A stretch of DNA of 64,000 nucleotides from Gammaproteobacteria bacterium (lineage in GTDB: Bacteria > Pseudomonadota > Gammaproteobacteria > Pseudomonadales > Azotimanducaceae): assembly GCA_026705345.1 (NCBI GenBank), contig JAPPAV010000005.1, positions 50,299 to 114,298 on the forward strand. Reading direction: 5' to 3'. Below are positions 54,451 to 63,916 of the stretch, piece by piece. Under the pieces are notes generated by a model. That model did not search any database, was not told where the DNA came from, and was given only the letters and a program-made list of their open reading frames with translations. Position numbers and translations under genes: made by a program. Within the stretch, counting starts at the first letter, position 1. Each line of letters opens with the position of its first letter.

Positions 54451-55355
54451 GCGTCCAGGGACTCCATGACCACCTCCCACGCACGTTCGGCATCGATTCC
54501 GTAGGCCACCTTCGCATTGGCTTGGTCACGCCGTCGGCTGACGCGCTGGTCGACGACGGTCATGCCACGGGTCAGGGTGCCCGTGAGTTCGACCGCAACC
54601 GCCCGCGGCTGGGTGTCTAGGAGCTGGGGATGGGTTATTGCCAACACGGCGCAGGGGTCGTGCATGGCGGATGCGCGGCGGCCCGTCAGGGTCTCCATGC
54701 GGTCGTGCTGATAGTCGAAGATCTGCGCGGCGAACGTCGCCTTGCGCGACCCCGCGTCCCGCAGCCGTTCGGCGAGGGCATCGCTGGTCTGGAACTGGTG
54801 GGTTAGGTTGAGACCGCATAGGGTGATCTCGGCACCCGACTCGAAGACTATCGCTGCCGCTTCGGGATCGGCGTAGATGTTGAACTCCGCCACCCGGGTT
54901 GCGTTGCCGACATCGGTGCTGCCGCCCATGATGGATATGCCCGCGATGCGCTTGACCCAGGTCGGATCCCGTTCGATGGCGTGGGCGAGGTTGGTCAGCG
55001 GCCCCACGGCGACCACGGTGATGTCGGGCGCCGCGACATCGAGCAGGTAACCCGCCGCGTCGTCGCTGGCGATGGTGCGTTCGTGGGCAAGGCGGTCCAC
55101 GCCGCCCAGTCCGGACTCGCCGTGTACGACCGCGGCGTGAATCGGTTCCGCCACGACGGGTCTGGCGGCGCCGCTCACCACCGGCGTAGCGACATCGAGC
55201 AGGGCGGTCACCATCAACGCGTTGGCCGTCGTCGCGGCGAGCGGCGCGTTGCCGCTGACCGAGGTGATGCCGACGACCTCGGCGTGCCGGTGCGCCAGGA
55301 TCAGCGCGATGGCATCGTCGTGGCCGGGATCGCAGTCGATGATGAGTCGCGTCAT
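54447..55355 (-). CDS. Inosine-uridine type nucleoside hydrolase
   Basis: 302 residues. The Ca-binding DxDPGxDD motif is at the N-terminus ('IIDCDPGHDDA', about 6-16), with 'EFNIYADPEAA' and the C-terminal 'DPCAVLAI' of the family. It cleaves the N-glycosidic bond of ribonucleosides for salvage. It diverges from the MFS gene, 34 bases apart, so their promoters probably overlap. Confidence 0.92.
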   Translation of the reverse strand: MTRLIIDCDPGHDDAIALILAHRHAEVVGITSVSGNAPLAATTANALMVTALLDVATPVVSGAARPVVAEPIHAAVVHGESGLGGVDRLAHERTIASDDAAGYLLDVAAPDITVVAVGPLTNLAHAIERDPTWVKRIAGISIMGGSTDVGNATRVAEFNIYADPEAAAIVFESGAEITLCGLNLTHQFQTSDALAERLRDAGSRKATFAAQIFDYQHDRMETLTGRRASAMHDPCAVLAITHPQLLDTQPRAVAVELTGTLTRGMTVVDQRVSRRRDQANAKVAYGIDAERAWEVVMESLDA

Positions 55356-55389
55356 TGGTCGTCCTTCGACGGTGCCAACTCACCCTATC

Positions 55390-56631
55390 ATGGCGCGTGG
55401 TTGTTGTTGTGTTCATGGGGTCGTCATCGCGACTGACTATTCGCCTGCGGTGGAACGGCGCGTGCTGGCATGGATGTGCGTGCTGATCGCCGTCAATCAA
55501 CTCGGCTTCGGTGCCGTGATCCCGGTGCTGCCACTGTACGCGAAGTCCTTCGACGTCTCGCAGACGGCGATTGGCGCGACGGTGGCCGTATACGGCGTCG
55601 CGCGCGTTTTCCTCGGACTCCCCACCGGCAAGGTCGCAGACGTATTGGGGCGCCGTGCGGCGCTCGCGGTCGGTGGCGGCGTGACGGTGCTCGGCAACCT
55701 CTGGTGTGCTGGGGCCGAGACCTATGTCGAGTTGCTGATGGCCCGCTTGATCGCCGGCGCCGGTGCGGGAGTCGTGCTCACCGCCGGACTGATCGTGCTC
55801 GCCGACATCGCATCGCCGACGACCCGGGGGCGGACGCTGGCGATCTACCAGGGCGTCTTCCTGTTCGCCGTGGGCATCGGCCCGTTCCCGGGCGGTTTCC
55901 TCGCCGAGCGGTTCGGTCTCGAAGCGCCGTTCCTGGTGTACGCGATCATGGGTGCCGCCGTGACGGCGGTCGCCTGGTTCGGTGTCGCGGAGACGCGGGG
56001 CGTGGGCGGAACACCTGCAAGCCCCGAGGCCGTCCCGCTCCGTGACCAGGTCCGGGTGCTACTCGGCAACATCGGGTTCCGGCTGGTCTGCTTCATCGGC
56101 CTGGCGGGTGCGCTGGCCCGTACCGGCGGCCTGTTCAGCATCGTGCCGATCCTGGGACGGGAGCGTCTCGGACTCTCGGCCACCGAGATCGGGTTCGGAT
56201 TCGCGCTCGGCAGCGTCGTGGGGCTCCTGGTGACCTATCCCGCCGGCTACATGGCCGACCGGTTCGGCCGCAAGGCCGTGATCGTGCCCGCCACGGTGTT
56301 GATCGGTGTCTCGATGGTGGCTTTCAGCGTTGCCGGCGACTACGCATGGTTCCTCGGGGCTTGCGTGATCTGGGGCGTCGCGATCACCGCATCGGGCGCC
56401 GCGCCTGCGGCCTACGCGGCGGATGCCGCGCCGCACGGCATGAACGCGGCGGCGATGGGCTCCTACCGCATGCTGAGCGATGTCGGCTACGTCGTCGGCC
56501 CGATCCTGCTGGGTTGGCTGGGCGACGCGGGCGGCCTCGAGACGCCGCTATGGGCCGCGGCTGGCAGCCTTTTCCTGATGGCGGGCCTGTTCGGTGTGTT
56601 CGCGTCGGAGACGGTACGGAAAACACCGTAG
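55390..56631 (+). CDS. MFS transporter
   Basis: 413 residues, 12 membrane segments with the MFS loop motif between helices 2 and 3 ('GKVADVLGRRAAL') and its relative 'GYMADRFGRKAVI' in the second half. It could export or import drugs, sugars or nucleosides; its neighbour is a nucleoside hydrolase, a hint only. The start is uncertain: ATG at 55390, with GTG at 55453 the next. Its TAG stop is the 'GTAG' of a REP, so the repeat abuts the coding end. Confidence 0.88.
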   Translation: MARGCCCVHGVVIATDYSPAVERRVLAWMCVLIAVNQLGFGAVIPVLPLYAKSFDVSQTAIGATVAVYGVARVFLGLPTGKVADVLGRRAALAVGGGVTVLGNLWCAGAETYVELLMARLIAGAGAGVVLTAGLIVLADIASPTTRGRTLAIYQGVFLFAVGIGPFPGGFLAERFGLEAPFLVYAIMGAAVTAVAWFGVAETRGVGGTPASPEAVPLRDQVRVLLGNIGFRLVCFIGLAGALARTGGLFSIVPILGRERLGLSATEIGFGFALGSVVGLLVTYPAGYMADRFGRKAVIVPATVLIGVSMVAFSVAGDYAWFLGACVIWGVAITASGAAPAAYAADAAPHGMNAAAMGSYRMLSDVGYVVGPILLGWLGDAGGLETPLWAAAGSLFLMAGLFGVFASETVRKTP

Positions 56632-56707
56632 GGGACGGGCTTGTCCGGTCCGGTTGACGGGAGTGCGGAACCCCATGCGGGCGGCGACAAGCCCCGCCCC
56701 TACGCAA
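56628..56707 (+). repeat. Degenerate REP pair
   Basis: The REP at 56628-56653 ends CCGGTCCGG, so its right arm no longer pairs well. A decayed version of the second module (GGGCGGCGACAAGCCCCGCC) lies at about 56680-56699. The REP supplies the stop codon of the MFS gene. Confidence 0.8.
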
Positions 56708-56849
56708 TGACGCACGCGGGTTCGGGCGAATTCCCACGCTACCCAACGTCACTAGATGACAGGGACCGGTGCTATTATCCCCTGCCTTGAGCCCGCTCTT
56801 CGCAGGCATAGTCGGCGTTTTCAGACGACTCTGCATTCGGGGAGTAGCT

Positions 56850-57194
56850 GTGGAAGGAGAGGGCAACCGCGTGACGAGGGGCGAAACGATTGCCGTGGTA
56901 GGTGTCGGTGTCGCGCTGCTCGGCGTGATGGTCGCGGGCTGGGCGGATACCCGCACGGCATTGTCGGCGATGCGAGGGGAGATCGACGACCTAAGGGTCG
57001 AGGTGAAGCAGGACATTGCCGGTCTTCGTGGGGAGTTGAGGGAGGACATCGCGGAGCTGCGCGCAGACGTGCGGCGGCTCGACGACCGCGTGGACGAGCT
57101 CAACGTGCGTATGGTGGCGGTGGAGATACATACTGGCGCCGTCGCCCGGAGAACCGCCCAGGACGAGCTTCCCAATGGGGGTGACCCCGGCTAA
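56850..57194 (+). CDS. Small membrane-anchored coiled-coil protein, divergent paralogue 5
   Basis: 114 residues from the GTG at 56850, which follows GGGGAGTAGCT, close to the family ribosome site GGAGTAGC. One membrane segment (about 14-31, IAVVGVGVALLGVMVAGW), then a coiled coil with heptads ('LRGELRE', 'LRADVRR', 'LDDRVDE'). It lacks the EFRGEMR motif, so kinship with the four others is by layout. It lies seven bases before the lhr frame opens. Confidence 0.7.
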   Translation: MEGEGNRVTRGETIAVVGVGVALLGVMVAGWADTRTALSAMRGEIDDLRVEVKQDIAGLRGELREDIAELRADVRRLDDRVDELNVRMVAVEIHTGAVARRTAQDELPNGGDPG

Positions 57195-57218
57195 CAGTTC
57201 GTGCTTCGCGGCGAATCG

Positions 57219-60200
57219 ATGCGCGATCAGGTCATGACTCCTGCCATTGGTCGTTTCCATCCCCGGATCCGGGACTGGTTTTCTGACCGTTTCCGCACCG
57301 CGACGGACGTCCAGGACCAAAGCTGGCCACGCATCGCCGCTGGCGAGCACCTGCTGATCACGGCGCCCACGGGTAGCGGCAAGACGCTGACGGCGTTCCT
57401 CTGGGCCATCGATTCGTTTGCGACCGGTCAGTGCGAGCCGGAGGCGACCCGCGTGCTCTACGTCTCGCCCTTGAAGGCGCTCAACAACGACATTCGCGCC
57501 AACCTCGTCGTGCCGATCGCCGAGATCCGCGAACGGTTCGCCGAGGCGGGCGCCGAATTTCCCAATATCCGGGTGCAGACGCGCAGCGGCGACACCGACG
57601 CGGGCGACCGCCAGCGCATGTTGCGCCGGCCTCCCGAAATCCTCATCACGACGCCGGAGAGCCTGACGCTGCTGCTCACCACCGTGCGCGGCCGGCAGGC
57701 CTTGTCCACCGTCGAGACCGTGATCGCCGACGAGATCCATTCCGTCGTGGAGAACCGACGGGGCGTGCAACTCATGACGGGGCTCGAACGCCTGGTCGAA
57801 GTGGCGGGCGAGTTCCAGCGGGTGGCGCTGTCGGCAACCGTGCGGCCCCTCGAAGCCGTGGCCGACTACGTGGGCGGACGCGATGCCGCGGGGGCCAGGC
57901 GACCGGTTGGGATCGTCGAGTCCAGGGCACCCAAGGCCATCGACTTCCGTGTGCGTTTCCCGGAAGCGGCCCGGGTCGCCGCCGACAACGGGGAGAAGAT
58001 CTGGGAGCCGCTCTCCGACTCGTTCAAGGACGTCATCGACGCCAACCGCTCGACGCTGTTCTTCACCAACAGCCGCCGGATGGCCGAGAAGATCACGCTG
58101 AAGCTGAACGACGACACCGTCTCGCCGCTGGCCTACGCGCATCACGGTTCGCTCTCCCGGGAGATCCGAACGGAGGTCGAGACCCGACTCAAGCAGGGCG
58201 AGCTGAAGGCCATCGTCGCCACCAACTCGCTGGAAATGGGCATCGACATCGGCGACCTCGACGAGGTGGTGCTCATCCAGTCGCCACCGTCCATCGCTTC
58301 CGCCCTGCAGCGGGTGGGACGGGCCGGCCACCGGGTCGGCGACACCAGCCGGGGCACGCTGTTCCCGACCTTCGCGCAGAACTTCCTTGAGGCGGCTGTC
58401 ATCGCGAAGGCCGTGCGGAGCCGTGACATCGAACCCTTGCGGCCGCTTGCCAACCCGCTCGACGTCCTCGCACAGACCCTGGTCTCCTGCGCGGCCAACG
58501 AGGAGTGGGGAACCGACAAGCTGTACGGCGTGCTTACCCGGGCGGCGCCCTACGCGGAACTGCCGCGCGAGCAATTCGACCTGGTGATCGAAATGCTGGC
58601 CGGACGGTACGCCGGTACCCGGGTTCGCGATCTCAAGCCGCGCCTCGCCTACGACCGGGTACGCGACACGGTCAAGGCGCGCCAAGGCGCCGCGTTCGCC
58701 CTCTACACATCCGGCGGGACGATCCCCGACCGGGGCTACTACACCCTGCGCCATGCCGAAAACGGCGCATCTATCGGTGAACTCGACGAGGAATTCGTCT
58801 GGGAGTCGAGCGTCGGACAGACCTTCACCCTCGGCACCCAGAACTGGTTGATCCAGCGCATCACCCACAACGACGTGCTCGTCAAACCAGCGCGTCCCAA
58901 AGCCACCGCGCCCCCGTTCTGGCGCGCCGAAGGCTTCAACCGGAGCGCCTATTTCTCGCAACGCATCGCGGAGTTCCTCCGGGAAGCCAACGAAATGCTT
59001 GAGCGCCGGGACGAGGCGGCGCTCGAGACGGCGCTGTCCGACCTCGGGTTCGAAGGCATCGCCGCCGAAGAACTAACCGGTTTCCTGAAGCGCCAGCGGG
59101 AGGCGACCGGTACCGATCTGCCGCATGCCGACCACCTCTTGGTCGAGCACGTCATGAGCGGTCCCGGCGGCTACTCCGGACCGGACCGGGAACGCCAGAT
59201 CATCCTGCACACCATCTGGGGAGGGCGGGTGAACCGTCCCATCGCCCTGGCGCTCGAAGCGGCCTGGCAGGAACGCTTCCCGTACCGGGCGGAAGTGTTC
59301 GCCGACAACGATGCCATCGTGGTGCAGGTCAAGGACGAGGTGGATCCGGCGGTGCTGTTGAGCCTCGTCACGCCCGCCAATTTCGAACCGCTTCTGCGCC
59401 GGTCCCTCGAAGGATCGGGTTTCTTCGGTGCGCGTTTCCGGGAATGCGCCGGCCGGTCGCTGCTGTTGACCAAACGTCGGTTCAATCAACGCATGCCGTT
59501 GTGGATGACCCGGCAGCAGGCCAAGAAGCTGATGACAGCCACGAAGGGGTTCGCGGACTTCCCGGTACTGCTGGAGACCTGGCGAACGTGCCTAAAGGAC
59601 GAGTTCGATCTCGTTGCGGCTCTTGAGGCCCTCGAACGACTGGCCGCCGGCGAACAGAACTGGTCCATGGCCACCGTCTCGGTACCGAGCCCGTTCGCGG
59701 CGGGCATCGCGTTCGGCCAGGTGAGCCGGTACATGTACGCCGACGACGCACCGGAACGCTCCGGACGTTCCGCGTTGTCTGACGACCTGATCCGCCAGGC
59801 GGTATTCGACCAGGCGCTGCGGCCGGCGATTGAGCCCGAAGTCATCCGGGACTTCGAGTCCCGTGTCCAGCGAACTCGCCCGGGGTACGTACCGGACGAG
59901 GAGTACGAACTCGTCGAATGGGTCAAGGAACGTGTCGCGATCATCGAGACCGAGTGGTTCGAGGGGACGGAGATTCCACCGGGCGTCCGTCGCGTGAACG
60001 CCGACACTCGCTCGTTCATCGTGCATCCGGAAATCGACTTGGGCGAGGATCCCGTCCGTCAGGCCGGCGAGATGCTTCAGTTCTACGGACCGAGAACGCC
60101 GGACGAGTTTCGTCTGCTGCTGCCTTTCGAAGGCGTCGAGGCGATCCTGCGCGAACTGACCGACGGCGAGGTTCTCGTGCGCGGCGCCCTCGTGCGCGGA

Positions 60201-61487
60201 TCGGATGCCGAATACCTCTGCGACGCGGACAACCTAGAGACTCTGATCCGCTTTCAGCGCGCCGCGGCCCGCCCGGGTTTCGAACCGCGGCCGATAACGG
60301 ATCTCGCGCCGTTCCTGGCGGAGTGGCAGGGATTCGGGGGGGAGGTCACCAGCGAGAGCCTCCTCGACTCCAGCGACCGGTTGCGGGGCTACGCCGCGCC
60401 GGTGGATTTCTGGCTCGACGAGGCGTTCGCGTCCCGGTTGGCTGGCGCCGCGGCATCGAGTCTCGACGCCGCGGCGACCAGCGGGGGTCTGGCCTGGCGG
60501 GGCGCCGGCACGGGAGTCGTCAGGATCGGTTTCGGCGGGGACTTCGAGGTGCTTGACAGCGGCACGGAATCGGACCGGGAAGACGGGGTGGCGTCGTTCA
60601 AGGATCCGCGTGCCCGCTACACCTTCCTGCAGCTTTTGGACGAGTCGGGCCTCGATGCCGAGGCATTCAATGCCCGATTCTGGGACGCCGTCTGGGCAGG
60701 CCGAATCGCTGCCGACGGCTTTGCCGTGCTCGACGCCGCACGTTCGCGGGACTACGCGCTTTATGGGGCACGGTCGGGGACAACGAGCCGGGAACCGATC
60801 CGGCGGTCGAGGTCGCGAGCGCGGGGCGTGTCAATGGGTTGGCCCGGCACCTGGTATCAGTGCGAGCCGCCCGCGCCGGTGGCTGACGGGATCGAGAAGC
60901 TGGAACAGAGCAAGGAACGCTGCCGGTTGCTCCTCGACCGCTACGGCATCCTCACCCGCGAGCACGCCAACCGGGAAGGCGGTCCGTTTCGGTGGTCTGC
61001 CGTTTTCCCGGCGCTTCGGCTGATGGAACTGTCCGGTGAAGTGGTCGCGGGACTGTTCTTCGAGGCGATGTCCGGACCGCAGTTCGCGCTGCCTGAAGCC
61101 GTCCGCCGTCTCGAACGTCTGGACAGGTCCCGCGGGACGTTCTGGATCAGCGCCCACGACCCGGTGGCGCCATGCGGACTCGGCCTCGCCCTTCCCGACC
61201 TGCCTCACCGGCGTGCCGGCAACCACCTAGGCTACTTCGAAGGAACCCTCGCCTTGGTCTCGGAGAACTTCGCCCGCCGGCTCACCATTCGGCTCGACCC
61301 GGACCACCCGGGTCTCGACTCCCTGATGCCGCACCTGGCGATCCTGTGCAGACGCCGCAGGCGTCTGACGCCGGAGTCCATCAACGACGAGCCTGCACGC
61401 ACGAGCCCCTACCTGGCGGCGCTGTCTCGGCATGTGGCCGTCGTCAAGGATCACAAGGGGGTCTACTTCGAGACCCGGGAGTTGTGA
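57219..61487 (+). CDS. lhr: Large helicase-related protein Lhr
   Basis: 1422 residues. Superfamily 2 helicase motifs: 'TAPTGSGKT' (Walker A), 'ADEIHSVV' (Walker B, DEIH), 'SATVRP', 'ATNSLEMGIDIG', 'QRVGRAGHR'. The winged-helix and Lhr-specific regions follow to about residue 850, and a long C-terminal extension (about 850-1422) is present as in long bacterial Lhr. It is a DNA/RNA translocase linked to repair. Start uncertain: GTG 57201, ATG 57219 or ATG 57234. Its 3' end overlaps the convergent methyltransferase gene by 25 bases. Confidence 0.9.
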   Translation: MRDQVMTPAIGRFHPRIRDWFSDRFRTATDVQDQSWPRIAAGEHLLITAPTGSGKTLTAFLWAIDSFATGQCEPEATRVLYVSPLKALNNDIRANLVVPIAEIRERFAEAGAEFPNIRVQTRSGDTDAGDRQRMLRRPPEILITTPESLTLLLTTVRGRQALSTVETVIADEIHSVVENRRGVQLMTGLERLVEVAGEFQRVALSATVRPLEAVADYVGGRDAAGARRPVGIVESRAPKAIDFRVRFPEAARVAADNGEKIWEPLSDSFKDVIDANRSTLFFTNSRRMAEKITLKLNDDTVSPLAYAHHGSLSREIRTEVETRLKQGELKAIVATNSLEMGIDIGDLDEVVLIQSPPSIASALQRVGRAGHRVGDTSRGTLFPTFAQNFLEAAVIAKAVRSRDIEPLRPLANPLDVLAQTLVSCAANEEWGTDKLYGVLTRAAPYAELPREQFDLVIEMLAGRYAGTRVRDLKPRLAYDRVRDTVKARQGAAFALYTSGGTIPDRGYYTLRHAENGASIGELDEEFVWESSVGQTFTLGTQNWLIQRITHNDVLVKPARPKATAPPFWRAEGFNRSAYFSQRIAEFLREANEMLERRDEAALETALSDLGFEGIAAEELTGFLKRQREATGTDLPHADHLLVEHVMSGPGGYSGPDRERQIILHTIWGGRVNRPIALALEAAWQERFPYRAEVFADNDAIVVQVKDEVDPAVLLSLVTPANFEPLLRRSLEGSGFFGARFRECAGRSLLLTKRRFNQRMPLWMTRQQAKKLMTATKGFADFPVLLETWRTCLKDEFDLVAALEALERLAAGEQNWSMATVSVPSPFAAGIAFGQVSRYMYADDAPERSGRSALSDDLIRQAVFDQALRPAIEPEVIRDFESRVQRTRPGYVPDEEYELVEWVKERVAIIETEWFEGTEIPPGVRRVNADTRSFIVHPEIDLGEDPVRQAGEMLQFYGPRTPDEFRLLLPFEGVEAILRELTDGEVLVRGALVRGSDAEYLCDADNLETLIRFQRAAARPGFEPRPITDLAPFLAEWQGFGGEVTSESLLDSSDRLRGYAAPVDFWLDEAFASRLAGAAASSLDAAATSGGLAWRGAGTGVVRIGFGGDFEVLDSGTESDREDGVASFKDPRARYTFLQLLDESGLDAEAFNARFWDAVWAGRIAADGFAVLDAARSRDYALYGARSGTTSREPIRRSRSRARGVSMGWPGTWYQCEPPAPVADGIEKLEQSKERCRLLLDRYGILTREHANREGGPFRWSAVFPALRLMELSGEVVAGLFFEAMSGPQFALPEAVRRLERLDRSRGTFWISAHDPVAPCGLGLALPDLPHRRAGNHLGYFEGTLALVSENFARRLTIRLDPDHPGLDSLMPHLAILCRRRRRLTPESINDEPARTSPYLAALSRHVAVVKDHKGVYFETREL

Positions 61488-62086
61488 TTGCGCGTGCCGC
61501 GCAAGCGGGGGAAGTAGCGACCCACATTCCGGCAGTACTCCCCGTAGTTTTCGCCGTGGCTGCTGCGTAGGTAGGGTTCTTCGACCTTCCTGACCTGGAT
61601 CTCGAAGCCGATATAGCTGAGTACGGCGCAGCAAACCATGAGGACGTGCGGCACGAGCATCACGAATCCGATCCCCACCAGGAGCATGCCGGAATAGATG
61701 GGATTTCTCGACAGCTTGAACATGCCGTCGGTGACGAGGCGGTTCTTCTCCGAGGCATCCACTCCGATTCGCCAGGCGTCGCCCATCTGGTATTGCGACA
61801 GCATGGTGATCGCCACCGCCAGCGCGCACACCACGACACCGGCGATTGTCCCCGGCAAACCGAGGTCGAGTTGCCCGGGCAGGTGGGACATCGTGTCGAG
61901 GACAGTCAGCACCAGGACGCCGAACAGGGCGCACGCCTGGAGAACGGTAGCCGCAACCTCCGTGGCGGTGGAGGTTTGTTTCGCTAGGCGCAGACCATGG
62001 TCACCCGTGCGCCGGAGTTGCAGTCCGACCCTGAAGCCGAAGATGAGAACCGCGCAAAGGATGAAGCAGACGAGCGGCAGTTTCAT
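61463..62086 (-). CDS. Isoprenylcysteine carboxyl methyltransferase-like membrane protein
   Basis: 207 residues with several membrane segments and the ICMT/PEMT C-terminal signature: 'GMFKLSRNPIYSGMLLVGIG' and 'EEPYLRSSHGENYGEYCRNVGRYFPRL' (SAM and substrate region). Members methylate lipids or small molecules at the membrane; the bacterial substrate is unknown. The ATG at 62086 has a GGAGAC site; the long upstream frame is REP sequence. Confidence 0.85.
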   Translation of the reverse strand: MKLPLVCFILCAVLIFGFRVGLQLRRTGDHGLRLAKQTSTATEVAATVLQACALFGVLVLTVLDTMSHLPGQLDLGLPGTIAGVVVCALAVAITMLSQYQMGDAWRIGVDASEKNRLVTDGMFKLSRNPIYSGMLLVGIGFVMLVPHVLMVCCAVLSYIGFEIQVRKVEEPYLRSSHGENYGEYCRNVGRYFPRLRGTRNHNSRVSK

Positions 62087-62114
62087 GGCATTGTCTCCGC
62101 AAACGGACTCACCC

Positions 62115-62272
62115 GTAGGGGCGACCCTGGGGCGACCCTTGTGGTCGCCCGCTCGACCCTTGTGGTCGCCCGGGTTGTGACTCCGCATGGCTTCGGTTCC
62201 ACGGTACGAGATGCGATAGGATTCCCGATCGCGCCGAAGGGCGCGCCGGGACGGGACAAGCCCGTCCCCTAC
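62115..62272 (-). repeat. Clustered GGGCGACC modules and a REP
   Basis: Two or three minus-strand copies of the second palindrome (CCCTTGTGGTCGCCC words, about 62115-62172) and one minus-strand REP (62247-62272). The REP's TAG is the stop codon of the SDR gene on the minus strand. Confidence 0.88.
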
Positions 62273-63078
62273 AGCGGTCCCCCGCCGTCGCAGTAGATCT
62301 TCTCGCCGGTCAGATAGGTGTTCTCGTCGGACACGAGGAAGCGAACCACCCTAGCCACGTCTTCGGGCTGGCATACCCTCCCGAACGGCATCGACGTGTC
62401 GAGAACACGCATGTTCGTGATTCCCGCCGTCGCCTTGACGAGTCGCCGACCCATTTCCGTTTCGACCAGGCCCGGGGCGACGATGTTGACCCGGATGCCG
62501 TGGGCGCGTTCTTCCTTGGAGAGCGTCACGGCGAGACTTTCCATCGCCGACTTCGCCATGTTGTAGGGTGCGCCGTTGGCCGCCAGTCCGCGGGTGGCCG
62601 TACTCGAAATCATAACGATGTCGCCCCGGCCGAGCTGACGCATTGCGGGTACTAGGAGTTTCGCCAGGTAATGTGATCCGAACGCGTGTGTGGCCACGAC
62701 TCGGCGCAACTCCTCCGGGTCGGTGTCGACGACGGACAAACCCCGGCTCGCGATACCGGCGTTGTTGACCAGTATGCCCACCGGACCCAGTTCGTCCTCG
62801 ACGAGGGCTGCCATTTCCGCCGTTCGGTCGAAGTCGTCGACCGGGGCGGGGTACATCCGGGCGGTTCCTCCCTCGGCCTCGATCGTCTCGACCGTGTCGC
62901 GTGCCGCGTCTTCGTCGCGCCGGTAGTTGATGGCGACGGCCGCCCCGTCCGCGGCAAGGGCAAGCGAGATCGCGCGCCCGATCCCACGGCCGCCGCCCGA
63001 CACCAACGCGACACGTCCCTTGAGGGAGCCTTCAGCCGGGGAGCGCGAGGGGCTTGCCCCTCGTAAGAAAGAGCCCAC
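62269..63078 (-). CDS. SDR family oxidoreductase with a repeat-encoded N-terminus
   Basis: 269 residues. After 18 unusual residues comes a normal SDR: 'GRVALVSGGGRGIGRAISLAL' (NAD(P) site), 'NNAGIAS', catalytic Ser, then Tyr and Lys in 'YNMAKSAMESL', and 'VAPGLVETEMGRRL'. Residues 4-18 (FLRGASPSRSPAEGS) are encoded by a repeat nearly the same as one in gspD. The GTG at 63078 has a GGGAAG ribosome site and no other start lies between it and the SDR core, so the extension is probably translated. It follows the enoyl-CoA hydratase stop after two bases, so both likely act in one fatty-acyl pathway. Confidence 0.88.
   Translation of the reverse strand: MGSFLRGASPSRSPAEGSLKGRVALVSGGGRGIGRAISLALAADGAAVAINYRRDEDAARDTVETIEAEGGTARMYPAPVDDFDRTAEMAALVEDELGPVGILVNNAGIASRGLSVVDTDPEELRRVVATHAFGSHYLAKLLVPAMRQLGRGDIVMISSTATRGLAANGAPYNMAKSAMESLAVTLSKEERAHGIRVNIVAPGLVETEMGRRLVKATAGITNMRVLDTSMPFGRVCQPEDVARVVRFLVSDENTYLTGEKIYCDGGGPL
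63025..63066 (-). repeat. 42-bp palindromic repeat inside the SDR coding start
   Basis: Contains CGAGGGGCAAGCCCCTCG on the minus strand. It differs from the gspD copy (2897-2938) at three of 42 bases and reads in the same frame. Confidence 0.85.
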
Positions 63079-63080
63079 GT

Positions 63081-63863
63081 CTACTTCCCGCTAAACGTCG
63101 GGTCCCGTTTCTCGAGGAAAGCCCGGACGCCTTCCGCATAGTCCCGGCTGCTGCCAGCCTCCGCCTGCAGGCGTGCTTCGAGGTCGAGTTGCTGTTCGTA
63201 GGCGTTGTGCCACGTTGCCCAGTAGGCGCGCCGGATCAGTGCCAGGGAAGCGGGCCCCTTGGCAAGCTGTTGGGCGATCGCCATCGCGCCTTCCATCAGA
63301 GCCTCGTTGTCGTCGAACAGCCGGTTGACGAGACCCCAATGGTGTGCCTTCTCGGCAGGCAGGCGTTCGGCGAGCAACGACAGTTCGACGGCGCGCCCCC
63401 AGCCGATCAGGCGTGGCAGCATGAAGGTGGCGCCACCATCCGGGACGAGCCCGATACGCGCGAACGCCTGCAGAAAGAACGCCGACTTCGAGGCACAGAC
63501 GATGTCGCCGAACACCGCGAAGCTCATACCGACGCCGGCGGCCGCCCCGTTGACGGCTGTGACCACCGGCATCTCGAGATCGCGCAGGGCGAAGAACAGG
63601 GGATGGTACGCGTTGCGCAGGGACGCGCCGGCACCGCGCTTCGGGCGTTTCGTGTCCGAGAGATTCGCCCCTGCGCAGAATCCACGGCCTTCGCCGGTGA
63701 TGAGCAGACACCGTGCGCCGTTGTTCGGATCCTGGATCTCGCGCAACGCGTCGGCGAGGCCCTCCAACATGTCCGCCCCAACGGCGTTCATGACCTCCGG
63801 ATGGTTGAAGCGAAGCACTGCGACGTTCCCGTCGAAGTCCAGGATGACTCGGTTGAGTTCCAA
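63081..63863 (-). CDS. Enoyl-CoA hydratase/isomerase family protein
   Basis: 260 residues. Crotonase-fold signatures: 'RGFCAGANLSD', 'VNGAAAGVGMSFAVFGDIV' (oxyanion loop) and 'FARIGLVPDGGATFMLPRLIG' with the catalytic Glu position replaced by Asp-Gly-Gly, as in some isomerases. Acts on enoyl-CoA in fatty-acid or aromatic breakdown. TTG at 63863 is the only reasonable start and has a purine-rich GAGGGGGGCGG upstream. Coupled to the SDR gene. Confidence 0.88.
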   Translation of the reverse strand: MELNRVILDFDGNVAVLRFNHPEVMNAVGADMLEGLADALREIQDPNNGARCLLITGEGRGFCAGANLSDTKRPKRGAGASLRNAYHPLFFALRDLEMPVVTAVNGAAAGVGMSFAVFGDIVCASKSAFFLQAFARIGLVPDGGATFMLPRLIGWGRAVELSLLAERLPAEKAHHWGLVNRLFDDNEALMEGAMAIAQQLAKGPASLALIRRAYWATWHNAYEQQLDLEARLQAEAGSSRDYAEGVRAFLEKRDPTFSGK

Positions 63864-63916
63864 CCGCCCCCCTCAAGCAGTCCCCTACCAACCGACCATA
63901 ACCTATCAGCCTGCTA

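Noticed and set aside
61463..62188. Methyltransferase start at 62188
   Set aside because: The first 34 codons are GGGCGACC repeat sequence; the ATG at 62086 has a ribosome site and begins the first membrane helix.
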